DNA of 64,000 nucleotides, taken from assembly GCA_947453725.1 (NCBI GenBank), contig CANGHH010000001.1:1-64000 (forward strand), in the 5' to 3' direction. This document shows, one piece after another, positions 18,100-27,351 of the stretch. Each line of letters starts with the position of its first letter. Positions within the stretch are counted from its first letter, which is position 1. Origin of the DNA: Betaproteobacteria bacterium (lineage in GTDB: Bacteria; Pseudomonadota; Gammaproteobacteria; Burkholderiales; Burkholderiaceae_C). The position numbers were made by a program, and so were the translations under genes. Below the pieces are notes generated by a model, which was not told where the DNA came from, made no database searches, and saw only the letters and a list, made by a program, of their open reading frames with translations.

Positions 18100-19908
18100 A
18101 TGAACCACATCCGAAATTTCTCGATCATTGCCCACATCGACCACGGCAAGAGCACGCTGGCCGATCGCATCATCCAGCGTTGTGGCGGTTTGTCCGACCG
18201 CGAGATGGAGGCCCAGGTGCTCGACTCGATGGACATCGAGCGCGAGCGTGGCATCACCATCAAGGCACAGACCGCAGCGCTGGAATACAAGGCGCGCGAC
18301 GGGCAGGTGTACCAGCTGAACCTGATCGACACACCGGGCCACGTCGACTTCTCGTACGAAGTCAGCCGCTCGCTGTCGGCCTGCGAGGGCGCGCTGCTGG
18401 TGGTCGACGCCTCGCAGGGCGTGGAGGCGCAGACGGTGGCCAACTGCTACACCGCGCTCGACCTCGGCGTGACGGTGGTGCCGGTGCTGAACAAGATGGA
18501 CTTGCCGAATGCCGACCCCGAGAACGCCAAGAGCGAGATCGAGGACGTGATCGGCATCGACGCCGACGACGCGATTCCCTGCTCGGCCAAGACCGGCATG
18601 GGCCTGGACGACATCCTGGAAGCCATCATCGCGCGCATGCCGCCGCCACGCGGCAACCCCGACGGCCCGCCGCGGGCGATGATCGTCGACAGCTGGTTCG
18701 ACAACTACGTCGGTGTGGTGATGCTGGTGCGCGTGGTGGACGGCAGCCTGCGCAAGGGCGAGCGCATCCGCATGATGGCGACCAACTCGGTCTACGGCAT
18801 CGAGCAGATGGGTGTGTTCACGCCCAAGACCGTGCAGCGCGACGCGCTGAAGGCCGGCGAGGTCGGCTTCATCATCTGCGGCATCAAGGAACTGCAGGCC
18901 GCCAAGGTGGGCGACACGGTGACGCTGGACAAGAAGCTGCCCAACAACGCCGGTCCGGCGCTGGAAGCGCTGCCCGGCTTCAAGGAAATCCAGCCGCAGG
19001 TTTTCGCCGGCCTCTACCCGACCGAAGCCAGTGAATACGACCAGCTGCGCGACGCGCTGGAGAAGCTCAAGCTCAACGATTCCTCGCTGCGCTACGAACC
19101 CGAGGTCAGCCAGGCGCTGGGCTTCGGTTTCCGCTGCGGTTTCCTCGGCCTGCTGCACATGGAAATCGTGCAGGAACGGCTGGAGCGCGAGTTCGATCAG
19201 GACCTGATCACGACCGCGCCCAGCGTGGTCTACGAAGTCGAGCTGAACGACGGCACGGTGATCTCGGTCGAGAACCCCAGCAAGATGCCCGACCTCGGCC
19301 GTATCAAGGAAATCCGCGAGCCCATCGTCACCGTGCACCTCTACATGCCGCAGGACAGCGTCGGCCCGGTGATGACGCTGGCCAACGCCAAGCGCGGCGT
19401 GCAGCTGAACATGGCCTATCACGGCCGCCAGGTGATGCTGACCTACGAACTGCCGCTGGCCGAGATCGTGCTGGACTTCTTCGACAAGCTCAAGAGCGTG
19501 TCGCGCGGCTACGCGTCGATGGACTACGAGTTCAAGGAATACCGCGCGGCCGATGTCGTGAAGGTCGATCTGATGATCAACGGCGACCGCGTCGATGCGC
19601 TGTCCATCATCGTGCACCGCGCGCAGAGCCTGTACCGCGGCCGAGCGGTGGCCGCCAAGATGCGTCAGCAGATCCCGCGCCAGATGTACGACGTGGCCAT
19701 CCAGGCGTCGATCGGCGCCAACATCATTGCCCGCGAAGACATCAAGGCCCTGCGCAAGAACGTGCTGGCAAAATGCTACGGCGGCGACATCAGCCGCAAG
19801 AAAAAGCTGCTGGAAAAGCAAAAGGCCGGCAAGAAGCGCATGAAGCAGATCGGCACGGTGGAAGTGCCGCAGGAAGCGTTCCTGGCCATCCTGCAAGTCG
19901 ACGACTGA
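18100..19908 (+). CDS. lepA: Elongation factor 4 (LepA) ribosomal GTPase
   Basis: A 602-residue translational GTPase. [14 protein letters not shown] (G1), [13 protein letters not shown] (G2), DTPGHVDF (G3), NKMDLPNA (G4) and the LepA-specific C-terminal domain ending [20 protein letters not shown] are all present. LepA acts on ribosomes during initiation or stalled elongation. lepB follows 20 bases later, the conserved lepA-lepB order. Confidence 0.97.
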   Translation: MNHIRNFSIIAHIDHGKSTLADRIIQRCGGLSDREMEAQVLDSMDIERERGITIKAQTAALEYKARDGQVYQLNLIDTPGHVDFSYEVSRSLSACEGALLVVDASQGVEAQTVANCYTALDLGVTVVPVLNKMDLPNADPENAKSEIEDVIGIDADDAIPCSAKTGMGLDDILEAIIARMPPPRGNPDGPPRAMIVDSWFDNYVGVVMLVRVVDGSLRKGERIRMMATNSVYGIEQMGVFTPKTVQRDALKAGEVGFIICGIKELQAAKVGDTVTLDKKLPNNAGPALEALPGFKEIQPQVFAGLYPTEASEYDQLRDALEKLKLNDSSLRYEPEVSQALGFGFRCGFLGLLHMEIVQERLEREFDQDLITTAPSVVYEVELNDGTVISVENPSKMPDLGRIKEIREPIVTVHLYMPQDSVGPVMTLANAKRGVQLNMAYHGRQVMLTYELPLAEIVLDFFDKLKSVSRGYASMDYEFKEYRAADVVKVDLMINGDRVDALSIIVHRAQSLYRGRAVAAKMRQQIPRQMYDVAIQASIGANIIAREDIKALRKNVLAKCYGGDISRKKKLLEKQKAGKKRMKQIGTVEVPQEAFLAILQVDD

Positions 19909-19928
19909 TTCGGACGATAGACGACCCT

Positions 19929-20903
19929 ATGCCCATGGCCACTTTGACCGCCGCACTCTACGGCGCCCTGATCGTCTACCTCGGTGGTTGGTTCCTCGGG
20001 ATGTGGAGCGGCAACTTCTCGCTGCTGCTTTTCATGCTGACGATGGTCACGCTGTGCTTCTGGCTGGCCGAGCGCTTCGTGTTCCAGCCCAGGCGCCTGG
20101 CTGCCGCCATCAACCTGGAACAGCAGGATGCGGCGCGCCGCGCGGTGCTGGCCCAGCAGGGCATCACCCGCGTCGATGGCGACATCGAGCAAGCCAAGCA
20201 CAAGTTGCTGATGCAGCCCTGGTGGCTCGACTGGACGGCCGGCCTGTTCCCGGTGATCCTGATCGTCTTCCTGCTGCGCAGCTTCCTGTTCGAGCCGTTC
20301 AAGATTCCGTCGGGTTCGATGGTGCCGACCTTGCTGGTCGGCGACCTGATCCTGGTCAGCAAGTTCCACTACGGCGTGCGCCTGCCGGTGATCAACAAGA
20401 AGATCATCGACAACCACCCGGTGGCGCGGGGCGACGTGATGGTCTTCCGCTACCCGGTCGACCCGCGTCTGGACTACATCAAGCGCGTCGTCGGCCTGCC
20501 CGGGGACGAGATCGCCTACCTGGGCCAGAAGCTGACCATCAACGGTGTCCTGGTGCCCACGGTGGCCCAAGGCGAGCACTACGACGAAGACAGCATGAGC
20601 TATTCGCCGATGTACACCGAGAAGCTCGGCGACGTCGACCACAAGATGCGCGTCGACCTGCGCCGCTCGGCCTACTATGGCCCCGAGCCGCACAGCTTCC
20701 CGAACGCCGAGAACTGCCGCTACAGCCCCGAGGGCGTGGTCTGCAAGGTGCCGCCTGGCCATTACTTCATGATGGGCGACAACCGCGACAACTCGATGGA
20801 CTCGCGCTACTGGGGCTTCGTGCCTGACGAGAACATCGTCGGCAAGGCTTTCCTCGTGTGGATGAACTTCGGCAACCTGGGGCGCATCGGCGCGTTCAAA
20901 TGA
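19929..20903 (+). CDS. lepB: Signal peptidase I
   Basis: A 324-residue inner-membrane protease. Two N-terminal hydrophobic segments (residues about 8-25 and 30-45), a third near 100-118, then the catalytic Ser in IPSGSMVPTLLVGD and the Lys in DYIKRVVGLPGD. GDNRDNSMDSRYWGFVP is the C-terminal family box. It cleaves signal peptides of exported proteins. The start could be the ATG at 19929 or 19935. Confidence 0.96.
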   Translation: MPMATLTAALYGALIVYLGGWFLGMWSGNFSLLLFMLTMVTLCFWLAERFVFQPRRLAAAINLEQQDAARRAVLAQQGITRVDGDIEQAKHKLLMQPWWLDWTAGLFPVILIVFLLRSFLFEPFKIPSGSMVPTLLVGDLILVSKFHYGVRLPVINKKIIDNHPVARGDVMVFRYPVDPRLDYIKRVVGLPGDEIAYLGQKLTINGVLVPTVAQGEHYDEDSMSYSPMYTEKLGDVDHKMRVDLRRSAYYGPEPHSFPNAENCRYSPEGVVCKVPPGHYFMMGDNRDNSMDSRYWGFVPDENIVGKAFLVWMNFGNLGRIGAFK

Positions 20904-20934
20904 GCCCCGCGTGGGCCGGCAGGAGTGAGCAGCA

Positions 20935-21345
20935 GTGAGCATGCCTTCTGAGCGCCAGGGTCGGGCCGCAGCGCCTTCCGGTCCGCTGTCGGGCCGCCGC
21001 GCCGGCCAGCGCGGCATCACGCTGTTCGGGCTGATGTTCTGGGTCATCCTGATCGGCTTTGGCGCCTACATGCTGGTCCGCACGCTGCCCACCGTCAGCG
21101 AGTACTACACCATCCAGAAGGCCGTCGACGCGATCGCCAGGGCCCAGCCGGCCACGGTGCCCGAGGCCCGGCAGGCTTTCGAGCGTCAGAAGGAACTGGA
21201 GTACTCGATCAGTTCCATCACCGGCAAGGATCTGCTGATCACCAAGGAAAGCGACAAGGTGGTGATCGCCTTTGCCTACGACAAGGTGATCCCCGTGATG
21301 GGCCCGGTGTACTTGCTGATCAAGTACGAGGGCCGTTCAAAATAG
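20935..21345 (+). CDS. DUF4845 membrane-anchored protein
   Basis: A 136-residue protein with one N-terminal transmembrane segment (LFGLMFWVILIGFGAYMLV) and a small periplasmic or cytosolic domain with VSEYYTIQKAVDAIA and ISSITGKDLLI, the DUF4845 pattern. It is found between lepB and rnc in many beta- and gammaproteobacteria; its function is unknown. It has a GTG start, with an ATG two codons later. Confidence 0.8.
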   Translation: MSMPSERQGRAAAPSGPLSGRRAGQRGITLFGLMFWVILIGFGAYMLVRTLPTVSEYYTIQKAVDAIARAQPATVPEARQAFERQKELEYSISSITGKDLLITKESDKVVIAFAYDKVIPVMGPVYLLIKYEGRSK

Positions 21346-21350
21346 GCGCC

Positions 21351-22067
21351 ATGGAAGCCGGCGCGGTCCCCGCCCTGCAGACGCTGCAAGCGCGCCTGGG
21401 CTACCGCTACACCCGCGCTGACCTGCTGCGCCGCGCCTTGACCCACCGCAGCTGGGGCGCCGAGCACAACGAACGCCTGGAATTCCTCGGCGACGCGGTG
21501 CTGAGCCTGGCCGTGTCGCGCCTGCTGTACGAACGCCATGCCGACAGCGACGAAGGCGACCTGACCCGCGTGCGCGCCCACCTGGTGCGCGAGGACAGCC
21601 TGCACCGCGTGGCGCTGAGCCTGGGCCTGCCCGAGGTGATGCGCCTGTCCGAAGGCGAAGCGCGCGGCGGCGGCGCGCAGCGGCCGTCGATCCTGGCCGA
21701 TGCGGTGGAAGCGCTGATCGGCGCGGTCTTTCTCGAAGGCGGCTACGAAGCCGCCCACGCCGTGGTGCAGCGCCTGTTCGGCGACATCATCTCGGCCACC
21801 GAGGCCGAGAGCTGGGGCAAGGACGCCAAGACCGAATTGCAGGAATGGCTGCAGGCCCGCCGCGTGCCGGTGCCGGCCTACCGCATCACGGCCACGCGCG
21901 GGCAGGCCCATGCGCAGACTTTTGAAGTGGAATGCGCCGTGCCCACGCTGGGCCTGGCCGAACGCGGCGAAGGCCGCTCGCGCCGCATCGCCGAACAGGA
22001 AGCCGCCCGGCGCCTGCTGGCCAGCCTGAAAACCAAGGACCAGCCCGGTGGCCCGCTGAGATCATGA
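21351..22067 (+). CDS. rnc: Ribonuclease III
   Basis: A 238-residue double-strand-specific RNase. The catalytic signature [14 protein letters not shown] and second acidic site [16 protein letters not shown] are present, followed by a double-stranded RNA binding domain (about 155-230: [11 protein letters not shown], ending [12 protein letters not shown]). It processes rRNA precursors and many mRNAs. era follows after ten bases. Confidence 0.97.
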   Translation: MEAGAVPALQTLQARLGYRYTRADLLRRALTHRSWGAEHNERLEFLGDAVLSLAVSRLLYERHADSDEGDLTRVRAHLVREDSLHRVALSLGLPEVMRLSEGEARGGGAQRPSILADAVEALIGAVFLEGGYEAAHAVVQRLFGDIISATEAESWGKDAKTELQEWLQARRVPVPAYRITATRGQAHAQTFEVECAVPTLGLAERGEGRSRRIAEQEAARRLLASLKTKDQPGGPLRS

Positions 22068-22077
22068 AACGGACCTT

Positions 22078-23013
22078 GTGAACCACAACCCTGACACCAA
22101 GCCCGACGCCGACGCTGAATCGGCTTCAGAAACGCCGCAACGTTGTGGCCTGGTGGCCATCGTCGGCCGCCCCAACGTCGGCAAGAGCACGCTGCTGAAC
22201 GCGCTGGTCGGGCAGAAGATCAGCATTACCAGCAACAAGGCGCAGACCACGCGCCACCGCATCACCGGCATCCGCACCGAAGGGCTGGCGCAGTTCGTCT
22301 TCGTCGACACGCCGGGCTTCCAGACCAAGCACGGCACGGCGCTGAACCGCACGCTGAACCGCACCGTGCTGTCGTCGCTGGGCGATGTCGACGTGGTGCT
22401 CTTCGTCGTCGAGGCCGGCAAGTTCGGCGCGCCCGACGCCAAGGTGATGGGCCTGCTGCCACCCGGCAAACCGGCTTTGCTGATCGCCAACAAGCTCGAC
22501 GAACTGCAGCGCCGGCAGGATGTGCTGCCCTGGCTGCAGCAGATGCAGGCGCGCCACGCCTTCGCCGAATTCGTGCCCATGTCGGCGACCCGCGAAGCCG
22601 ATGTGACGCGCCTGCTGAACATCGTGCAGCCCTACCTGCCCGAGCAGCCCTGGCTGTACGAGGAAGACGCGCTGACCGACCGCAGCGAGCGCTTCCTGGC
22701 TGGCGAGATGGTGCGTGAAAAGCTCTTCCGCCTGACCGGCGACGAGCTGCCCTACAACGCCACCGTGGTCATCGATTCCTTCGTCGAGGAAGGCAACTTG
22801 CGGCGCATCGCGGCGACCATCGTCGTCGAGCGCGAAGCCCACAAGGGCATGATCATCGGCGAGGGCGGCGAGCGCCTGAAGCGCATTGGCAGCGAAACGC
22901 GGCAGGACTTGGAGCGCCTGTGGGACGCCAAGGTCTTCCTCGAACTGTGGGTCAAGGTGCGTTCGGGCTGGGCCGACGACGAAGCGCACCTTCGTTCGTA
23001 TGGCTACGAGTAG
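22078..23013 (+). CDS. era: GTPase Era
   Basis: A 311-residue GTPase for 30S assembly. P-loop [14 protein letters not shown], effector [18 protein letters not shown], and NKLD motifs, then a C-terminal KH domain with [15 protein letters not shown] that binds the 16S rRNA 3' end. GTG start. The first 25 residues are acidic and extra compared with E. coli. Confidence 0.97.
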   Translation: MNHNPDTKPDADAESASETPQRCGLVAIVGRPNVGKSTLLNALVGQKISITSNKAQTTRHRITGIRTEGLAQFVFVDTPGFQTKHGTALNRTLNRTVLSSLGDVDVVLFVVEAGKFGAPDAKVMGLLPPGKPALLIANKLDELQRRQDVLPWLQQMQARHAFAEFVPMSATREADVTRLLNIVQPYLPEQPWLYEEDALTDRSERFLAGEMVREKLFRLTGDELPYNATVVIDSFVEEGNLRRIAATIVVEREAHKGMIIGEGGERLKRIGSETRQDLERLWDAKVFLELWVKVRSGWADDEAHLRSYGYE

Positions 23014-23794
23014 GTCTGCACAGCCGCTACTCGCCTATGTCCTGCACCGCTACGACTGGAGCGAAACCAGCCTGATCGTCGAGCTCTACACCCGTGCGCA
23101 GGGCCGGGTGGTGGTGATCGCCAAGGGCGCCAAGCGCCCGACCTCGCAGCTGCGCCCGGTGCTGCTGCCCTTCCAGCCGCTGCACGCGCTGCTCGGCAAG
23201 ACGCCGGCCGATGCGGCCAACGAAGTCCATGTGCTGCGCAGCGCCGAATGGGCCGGCGGGCGGCCGCTGCTGGCGGCGGCGGCGATGTTCTCGGGCTTCT
23301 ACCTGAACGAATTGCTGCTCAAGCTGCTGGTGCGGCAGGACCCGCAGCCGGTGCTGTTCGACGCCTACGCCGACACGTTGGCCGCGCTGGCCACCGAAGC
23401 CGACGAAGCCGCCGCGCTGCGGGCCTTCGAGCTGGTGCTGCTGCGTGAACTGGGCTGGCTGCCCGAGCTGAACAGCGTCACGCTGACCACCGAAGACCTG
23501 CTGCCCGAGCAGCACTACACGCTGCAGGCCGAGGCCGGCATCGTGCCGGCCGGCAAGGGCCCGCGCGGCAGCGCCTGGGTGGCGCTGGAAGCGGCGCTGG
23601 CCCACGGCAGAAGCCAGGGCGGCAGCCCGGGCAGCACCGCCGCGCTGCGCGCGATCTGCGCGCCCGAAGCCGCGGCGCTGCGCGTGCCCTTGCGCGCGCT
23701 GCTTCACTATCATCTGGGCTCCGCGCCGCTGCGCACGCGCCAGGTCTGGCAAGGCGTGCAGCGGCTGGCGCAGACCCCAACCGACAGCCCATGA
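23000..23794 (+). CDS. recO: DNA repair protein RecO
   Basis: A 264-residue protein with the N-terminal OB fold ([20 protein letters not shown], then [15 protein letters not shown]) and the helical C-terminal part of RecO. It loads RecA on gaps with RecR. The ATG at 23000 lies inside era (14-base overlap), which fits a coupled operon. The zinc-finger cysteines seen in some RecO proteins are absent. Confidence 0.9.
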   Translation: MATSRSAQPLLAYVLHRYDWSETSLIVELYTRAQGRVVVIAKGAKRPTSQLRPVLLPFQPLHALLGKTPADAANEVHVLRSAEWAGGRPLLAAAAMFSGFYLNELLLKLLVRQDPQPVLFDAYADTLAALATEADEAAALRAFELVLLRELGWLPELNSVTLTTEDLLPEQHYTLQAEAGIVPAGKGPRGSAWVALEAALAHGRSQGGSPGSTAALRAICAPEAAALRVPLRALLHYHLGSAPLRTRQVWQGVQRLAQTPTDSP

Positions 23795-24615
23795 ACCCCC
23801 TGATCGCCGCCGCCGCCGAACGCCATTCGACCGATTTGACCGCCCTGTCGGTCAACGTCAACAAGGTGGCCCAGCTGCGCAACACGCGCCACCTGGGCAT
23901 CCCCAGCGTCGTCAAGGCGGCCCTGCTGTGCCTGCAGGCGGGTGCCGACGGCATCACCGTGCACCCGCGGCCCGACGAGCGCCACATCCGCGCCCACGAC
24001 GTGCACGACATCGCCGCGCTGCTGCACGACTGGCCGCAGGCCGAATACAACATCGAAGGCAACCCCGACCAGAACCTGATGGGCTTCATCCGCGAGCTGG
24101 CGGGCAAGGGCATGAAGCCGGACCAGGCGACCTTCGTGCCCGACAGCGAAGACCAGTTCACCAGTGATCACGGCTGGGACCTGGCGGCGGATGGCGAACG
24201 TCTGCGCCCGCTGATCGCCGAATGCCACGCACTGGGCGTGCGCGTCAGCCTGTTCATGGACCCGGCGCCCGAGGCGATGCCGATGGCGCGGGCCATCGGC
24301 GCCGACCGCGTCGAGCTGTACACCGAACCCTATGCGGCCGCTTACGGCCAGGCCGGGCAGGGCGCCCAGCTGGAACGCTTTGCGGCCGCCGCCGCAGCGG
24401 CCCAGGCCCAGGGCCTGGGCGTCAACGCCGGCCACGACCTGAATCGCGACAACCTGCCGGCTTTCCTGCGCGCCGTGCCCGGCTTGCTCGAGGTCTCGAT
24501 CGGCCACGCGCTGGTCGCCGACGCGCTGGAACTCGGCCTGCCCGAGACCGTTCGCGCCTACCGGCGCGCGATCCGCCTCGGCCGCGGCGGTGATCCCGAC
24601 AGCCCTGTCAGATGA
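23791..24615 (+). CDS. pdxJ: Pyridoxine 5'-phosphate synthase
   Basis: A 274-residue TIM-barrel enzyme making pyridoxine phosphate from 1-deoxyxylulose 5-phosphate and aminoacetone phosphate. [37 protein letters not shown] and GVNAGHDLN carry the conserved active-site residues, and [13 protein letters not shown] binds phosphate. It overlaps recO and acpS by four bases each. Confidence 0.96.
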   Translation: MNPLIAAAAERHSTDLTALSVNVNKVAQLRNTRHLGIPSVVKAALLCLQAGADGITVHPRPDERHIRAHDVHDIAALLHDWPQAEYNIEGNPDQNLMGFIRELAGKGMKPDQATFVPDSEDQFTSDHGWDLAADGERLRPLIAECHALGVRVSLFMDPAPEAMPMARAIGADRVELYTEPYAAAYGQAGQGAQLERFAAAAAAAQAQGLGVNAGHDLNRDNLPAFLRAVPGLLEVSIGHALVADALELGLPETVRAYRRAIRLGRGGDPDSPVR

Positions 24616-25016
24616 TCGTCGGCATCGGCACCGATGTCTGCGACATCCGCCGCATCACGGCCACGCTGGAGCGGCGCGGCGACCGCTTCGCCGAACGCGT
24701 GCTCGGCCCGACCGAGCTGCAGGTTTTCCACGCCCGCCGCGCCCGCGTCGAGTCCCGTGGCATCCGCTACCTGGCGACGCGTTTCTCGGCCAAGGAAGCC
24801 TTCTCGAAGGCCATCGGCCTGGGCATCCGCAGCCCGATGACCTGGCGCGCTTGCGAGATCCTCAACGAGCCCAGCGGCAAGCCCGTGCTGCGCCTGTCGG
24901 GCGACCTGGCGGCCTGGTTCGAGGGCCGGGGCTGGGTCGGTCACGTCACCCTGAGCGACGAGAGCGACTACGCGGCCTCCTTCGTCGTCGTCGAAAAGAA
25001 AGCGGGTCTGCCATGA
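24612..25016 (+). CDS. acpS: Holo-ACP synthase
   Basis: A 134-residue phosphopantetheinyl transferase. [13 protein letters not shown] at the N-terminus with the metal-binding Asp, and [16 protein letters not shown] with the catalytic Glu/Lys. It attaches the CoA arm to Ser37 of the ACP encoded at 11700. It is coupled by a four-base overlap to pdxJ before it and to nagZ after it. Confidence 0.95.
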   Translation: MIVGIGTDVCDIRRITATLERRGDRFAERVLGPTELQVFHARRARVESRGIRYLATRFSAKEAFSKAIGLGIRSPMTWRACEILNEPSGKPVLRLSGDLAAWFEGRGWVGHVTLSDESDYAASFVVVEKKAGLP

Positions 25017-26080
25017 ACGCCCATGCCCCTCACGCGCCTGTCGTGCTCGACATCGCCGGCACGGTGCTGACCGCCGCCGACCAGCGGCGCATCCAGCACC
25101 CGCTGACCGGCGGCCTGATCCTCTTCGCACGCAATTTCGAAAGCCGTTTGCAGCTGACCGAGCTGACCGCCTCGATCAAGCAGCTGCGGCCCGACCTGCT
25201 GATCGCGGTGGACCACGAAGGCGGCCGCGTGCAGCGCTTTCGCACCGACGGCTTCACCGCGCTGCCGGCGATGCGCGTGCTGGGCGAGCAGTGGATGCAC
25301 GACGCGTTGACCGCCACCGACAGCGCCACCGCGCTGGGCACGGTGCTGGCCAGCGAACTGCGGGCCTGCGGGGTCGACCTGAGCTTCGCGCCCGTGCTCG
25401 ACCTGGACCACGGCGGGAGCACCGTCATCGGCGAACGCGCCTTCCACCGCGACCCGCGCGTGACCGCGGTGCTGGCGCAGGCCGTCATCCACGGCCTGCT
25501 GCGCGCTGGCATGGCGCATTGCGGCAAACACTTCCCCGGCCACGGTTACGTCAAGGCCGACAGCCATGTGGCGGTGCCCGTCGACAAGCGCAGCCTGAAG
25601 GCGATATTGGCCGACGACGCCAGGCCCTACGAGTGGCTCAGCGCGACGCTGACCGCGGTGATGCCGGCGCACGTGATCTACCCGAAAGTCGACAGCCACC
25701 CGGCGGGCTTTTCGGAACGCTGGCTGAAGGAGATCCTGCGCGGCCAGTTCGGCTTCACCGGCGCCATCTTCAGCGACGACCTGAGCATGGAAGGCGCTCG
25801 CCACCTGGAAGGCGGCGACCTGAGTTACTCGGAAGCGGCGGCGCTGGCGCTGAACGCCGGTTGCGACCTGGTGCTGCTGTGCAACCAGACGCTGGACGGC
25901 GGTGCGGCCGTCGATGGCTTGCTGGCCGGCCTGGAAGACCAGGCCGAACGCGGCCACTGGCACCCCGACCCCGACAGCGAACAGCGCCGCCTCGCGCTGC
26001 TGCCGCAGACCCCGCCGCTGACCTGGGACGAGCTGATGCACGACGCCGTCTACCAGCGCGCGCTGGAACGCCTGCCCTGA
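25013..26080 (+). CDS. nagZ: Beta-N-acetylhexosaminidase NagZ
   Basis: A 355-residue family GH3 enzyme. [13 protein letters not shown], the [14 protein letters not shown] motif with the catalytic His/Asp loop, and [10 protein letters not shown] with the nucleophile Asp identify NagZ. It removes GlcNAc from anhydromuropeptides in cell-wall recycling in the cytoplasm. The start is the ATG overlapping the acpS stop. Confidence 0.94.
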   Translation: MNAHAPHAPVVLDIAGTVLTAADQRRIQHPLTGGLILFARNFESRLQLTELTASIKQLRPDLLIAVDHEGGRVQRFRTDGFTALPAMRVLGEQWMHDALTATDSATALGTVLASELRACGVDLSFAPVLDLDHGGSTVIGERAFHRDPRVTAVLAQAVIHGLLRAGMAHCGKHFPGHGYVKADSHVAVPVDKRSLKAILADDARPYEWLSATLTAVMPAHVIYPKVDSHPAGFSERWLKEILRGQFGFTGAIFSDDLSMEGARHLEGGDLSYSEAAALALNAGCDLVLLCNQTLDGGAAVDGLLAGLEDQAERGHWHPDPDSEQRRLALLPQTPPLTWDELMHDAVYQRALERLP

Positions 26081-26087
26081 CCCCGAC

Positions 26088-27119
26088 ATGACCAGCCCCA
26101 GCGAAGCCAAGCGCCTGCAGATGACCGACATCGCGCGCCTGGCCGGTGTTTCGGTGTCCACCGTCTCGCGGGCGCTGAATGGCAGCACGCTCATCAACGC
26201 AGAAACCCGCGAGCGCATCGGCCAGCTGGCGCGTTCGCTGAACTACAGCATCAACCTGGGCGCGCAGAACCTGCGGCTCCAGAAAAACCAGACCATCGCC
26301 GTCGTCGTGCCTTACGACGCCCAGGCCCGCCAGCACATCTCCGACCCCTTCTTCCTGAGCATCGTTGGCGCCATCGCCGACGCGCTGACCGACCGCGGCT
26401 ACGACATGCTGCTGTCGCGCGTCGACGCCGAACGGCTGGACAGCGCGGCGACGCTCTACGACTCGGGCAAGGCCATCGGTCTGATCATCATCGGCCAGTG
26501 GCGCCACCACGACCAGCTCAACGACATGGCGGCGCGCAAGGTGCCGGTGGTGGTGTGGGGCGGGCAACTGCCGCAGCAGCTCTACTGCAGCGTGGGCGGC
26601 GACAACGTGGCCGGCGGCCTGCAGGCCACGCGCCACCTGCTGCAGCGCGGCTGCCGGCGCATCGCGTTCGTCGGCGACGCCCGCCTGCCCGAGGTGGACC
26701 TGCGCCACCAGGGCTACAGGCAGGCGCTGGCCGAAGCGGGCTCGCAGCCCGACCCGGCGCTGGTGCTGCCTGTGCCCTTCGAGATCATCGCGGCGCGCGC
26801 GGCGATGGACCAGCTGTGCGCCAGCGGCACGGCCTTCGACGGCGTCTTCGCCTGCAGCGACCTGCTGGCCCTGCAGGCCGTGCAGGCCCTGCGCGCCGCC
26901 GGCCGCCAGGTGCCGGCCGACGTCGCCGTGGTGGGCTACGACGACATGCCGCTGGCCACCTACAGCGACCCGCCGCTGACCACGGTGCACCAGCCTGTGG
27001 CCTTGGCGGGCGTCGAACTGGTCGATGCGCTGCTGACCCTGCTGCGCGGCGAACGGGCGGCGCCGCGCGTCTTGCCGGTGCACCTGGTCCTGCGCGACAG
27101 CGCGCCGCTGCCGGTCTGA
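26088..27119 (+). CDS. LacI-family regulator of the sucrose locus
   Basis: A 343-residue repressor. Helix-turn-helix MTDIARLAGVSVSTVSRALN (residues about 12-31), hinge, then a periplasmic-binding-like sensor domain with FVGDARLPEVDLRHQGY and VVGYDDMPLATYSDPPLTTV. It starts seven bases after nagZ and is followed by a TonB receptor, MFS carrier and sucrose phosphorylase on the same strand, so it most likely represses them through the palindrome at 27277. The ligand is probably sucrose or a breakdown product; that is inferred from neighbours. Confidence 0.9.
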   Translation: MTSPSEAKRLQMTDIARLAGVSVSTVSRALNGSTLINAETRERIGQLARSLNYSINLGAQNLRLQKNQTIAVVVPYDAQARQHISDPFFLSIVGAIADALTDRGYDMLLSRVDAERLDSAATLYDSGKAIGLIIIGQWRHHDQLNDMAARKVPVVVWGGQLPQQLYCSVGGDNVAGGLQATRHLLQRGCRRIAFVGDARLPEVDLRHQGYRQALAEAGSQPDPALVLPVPFEIIAARAAMDQLCASGTAFDGVFACSDLLALQAVQALRAAGRQVPADVAVVGYDDMPLATYSDPPLTTVHQPVALAGVELVDALLTLLRGERAAPRVLPVHLVLRDSAPLPV

Positions 27120-27276
27120 TCGCGGTCGGCCGGCTCGCGCCTGCCCCTTGGCTGCCGGCCACTTGCTGTTCGATTGCATGCTGCGCGCCCGTATCGGGCC
27201 CGCGGCGGCGGTGATGCGCGAAATCGGGGCGTAGCCAGCGCGCAACATGCACCCGGGAAGTGCAGGTTTTCCCTAG

Positions 27277-27294
27277 TTTGCAATCGATTGCAAA
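27277..27294. promoter_or_regulatory. LacI-type operator
   Basis: TTTGCAATCGATTGCAAA is a perfect 18-bp palindrome with a central CG, the form of LacI/GalR family operators. It lies 57 bases upstream of the TonB receptor ATG and downstream of the LacI gene, placed to block the receptor-carrier-phosphorylase operon. Confidence 0.8.
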
Positions 27295-27351
27295 AGCCAT
27301 TCAATGCGTGCACTCGAACCGCAACGAGCCATCCCGAAACGAGGAGACAAC

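Noticed and set aside
18019..19896. Long antisense frame opposite lepA
   Set aside because: Shadow frame; LepA motifs on the plus strand are complete.
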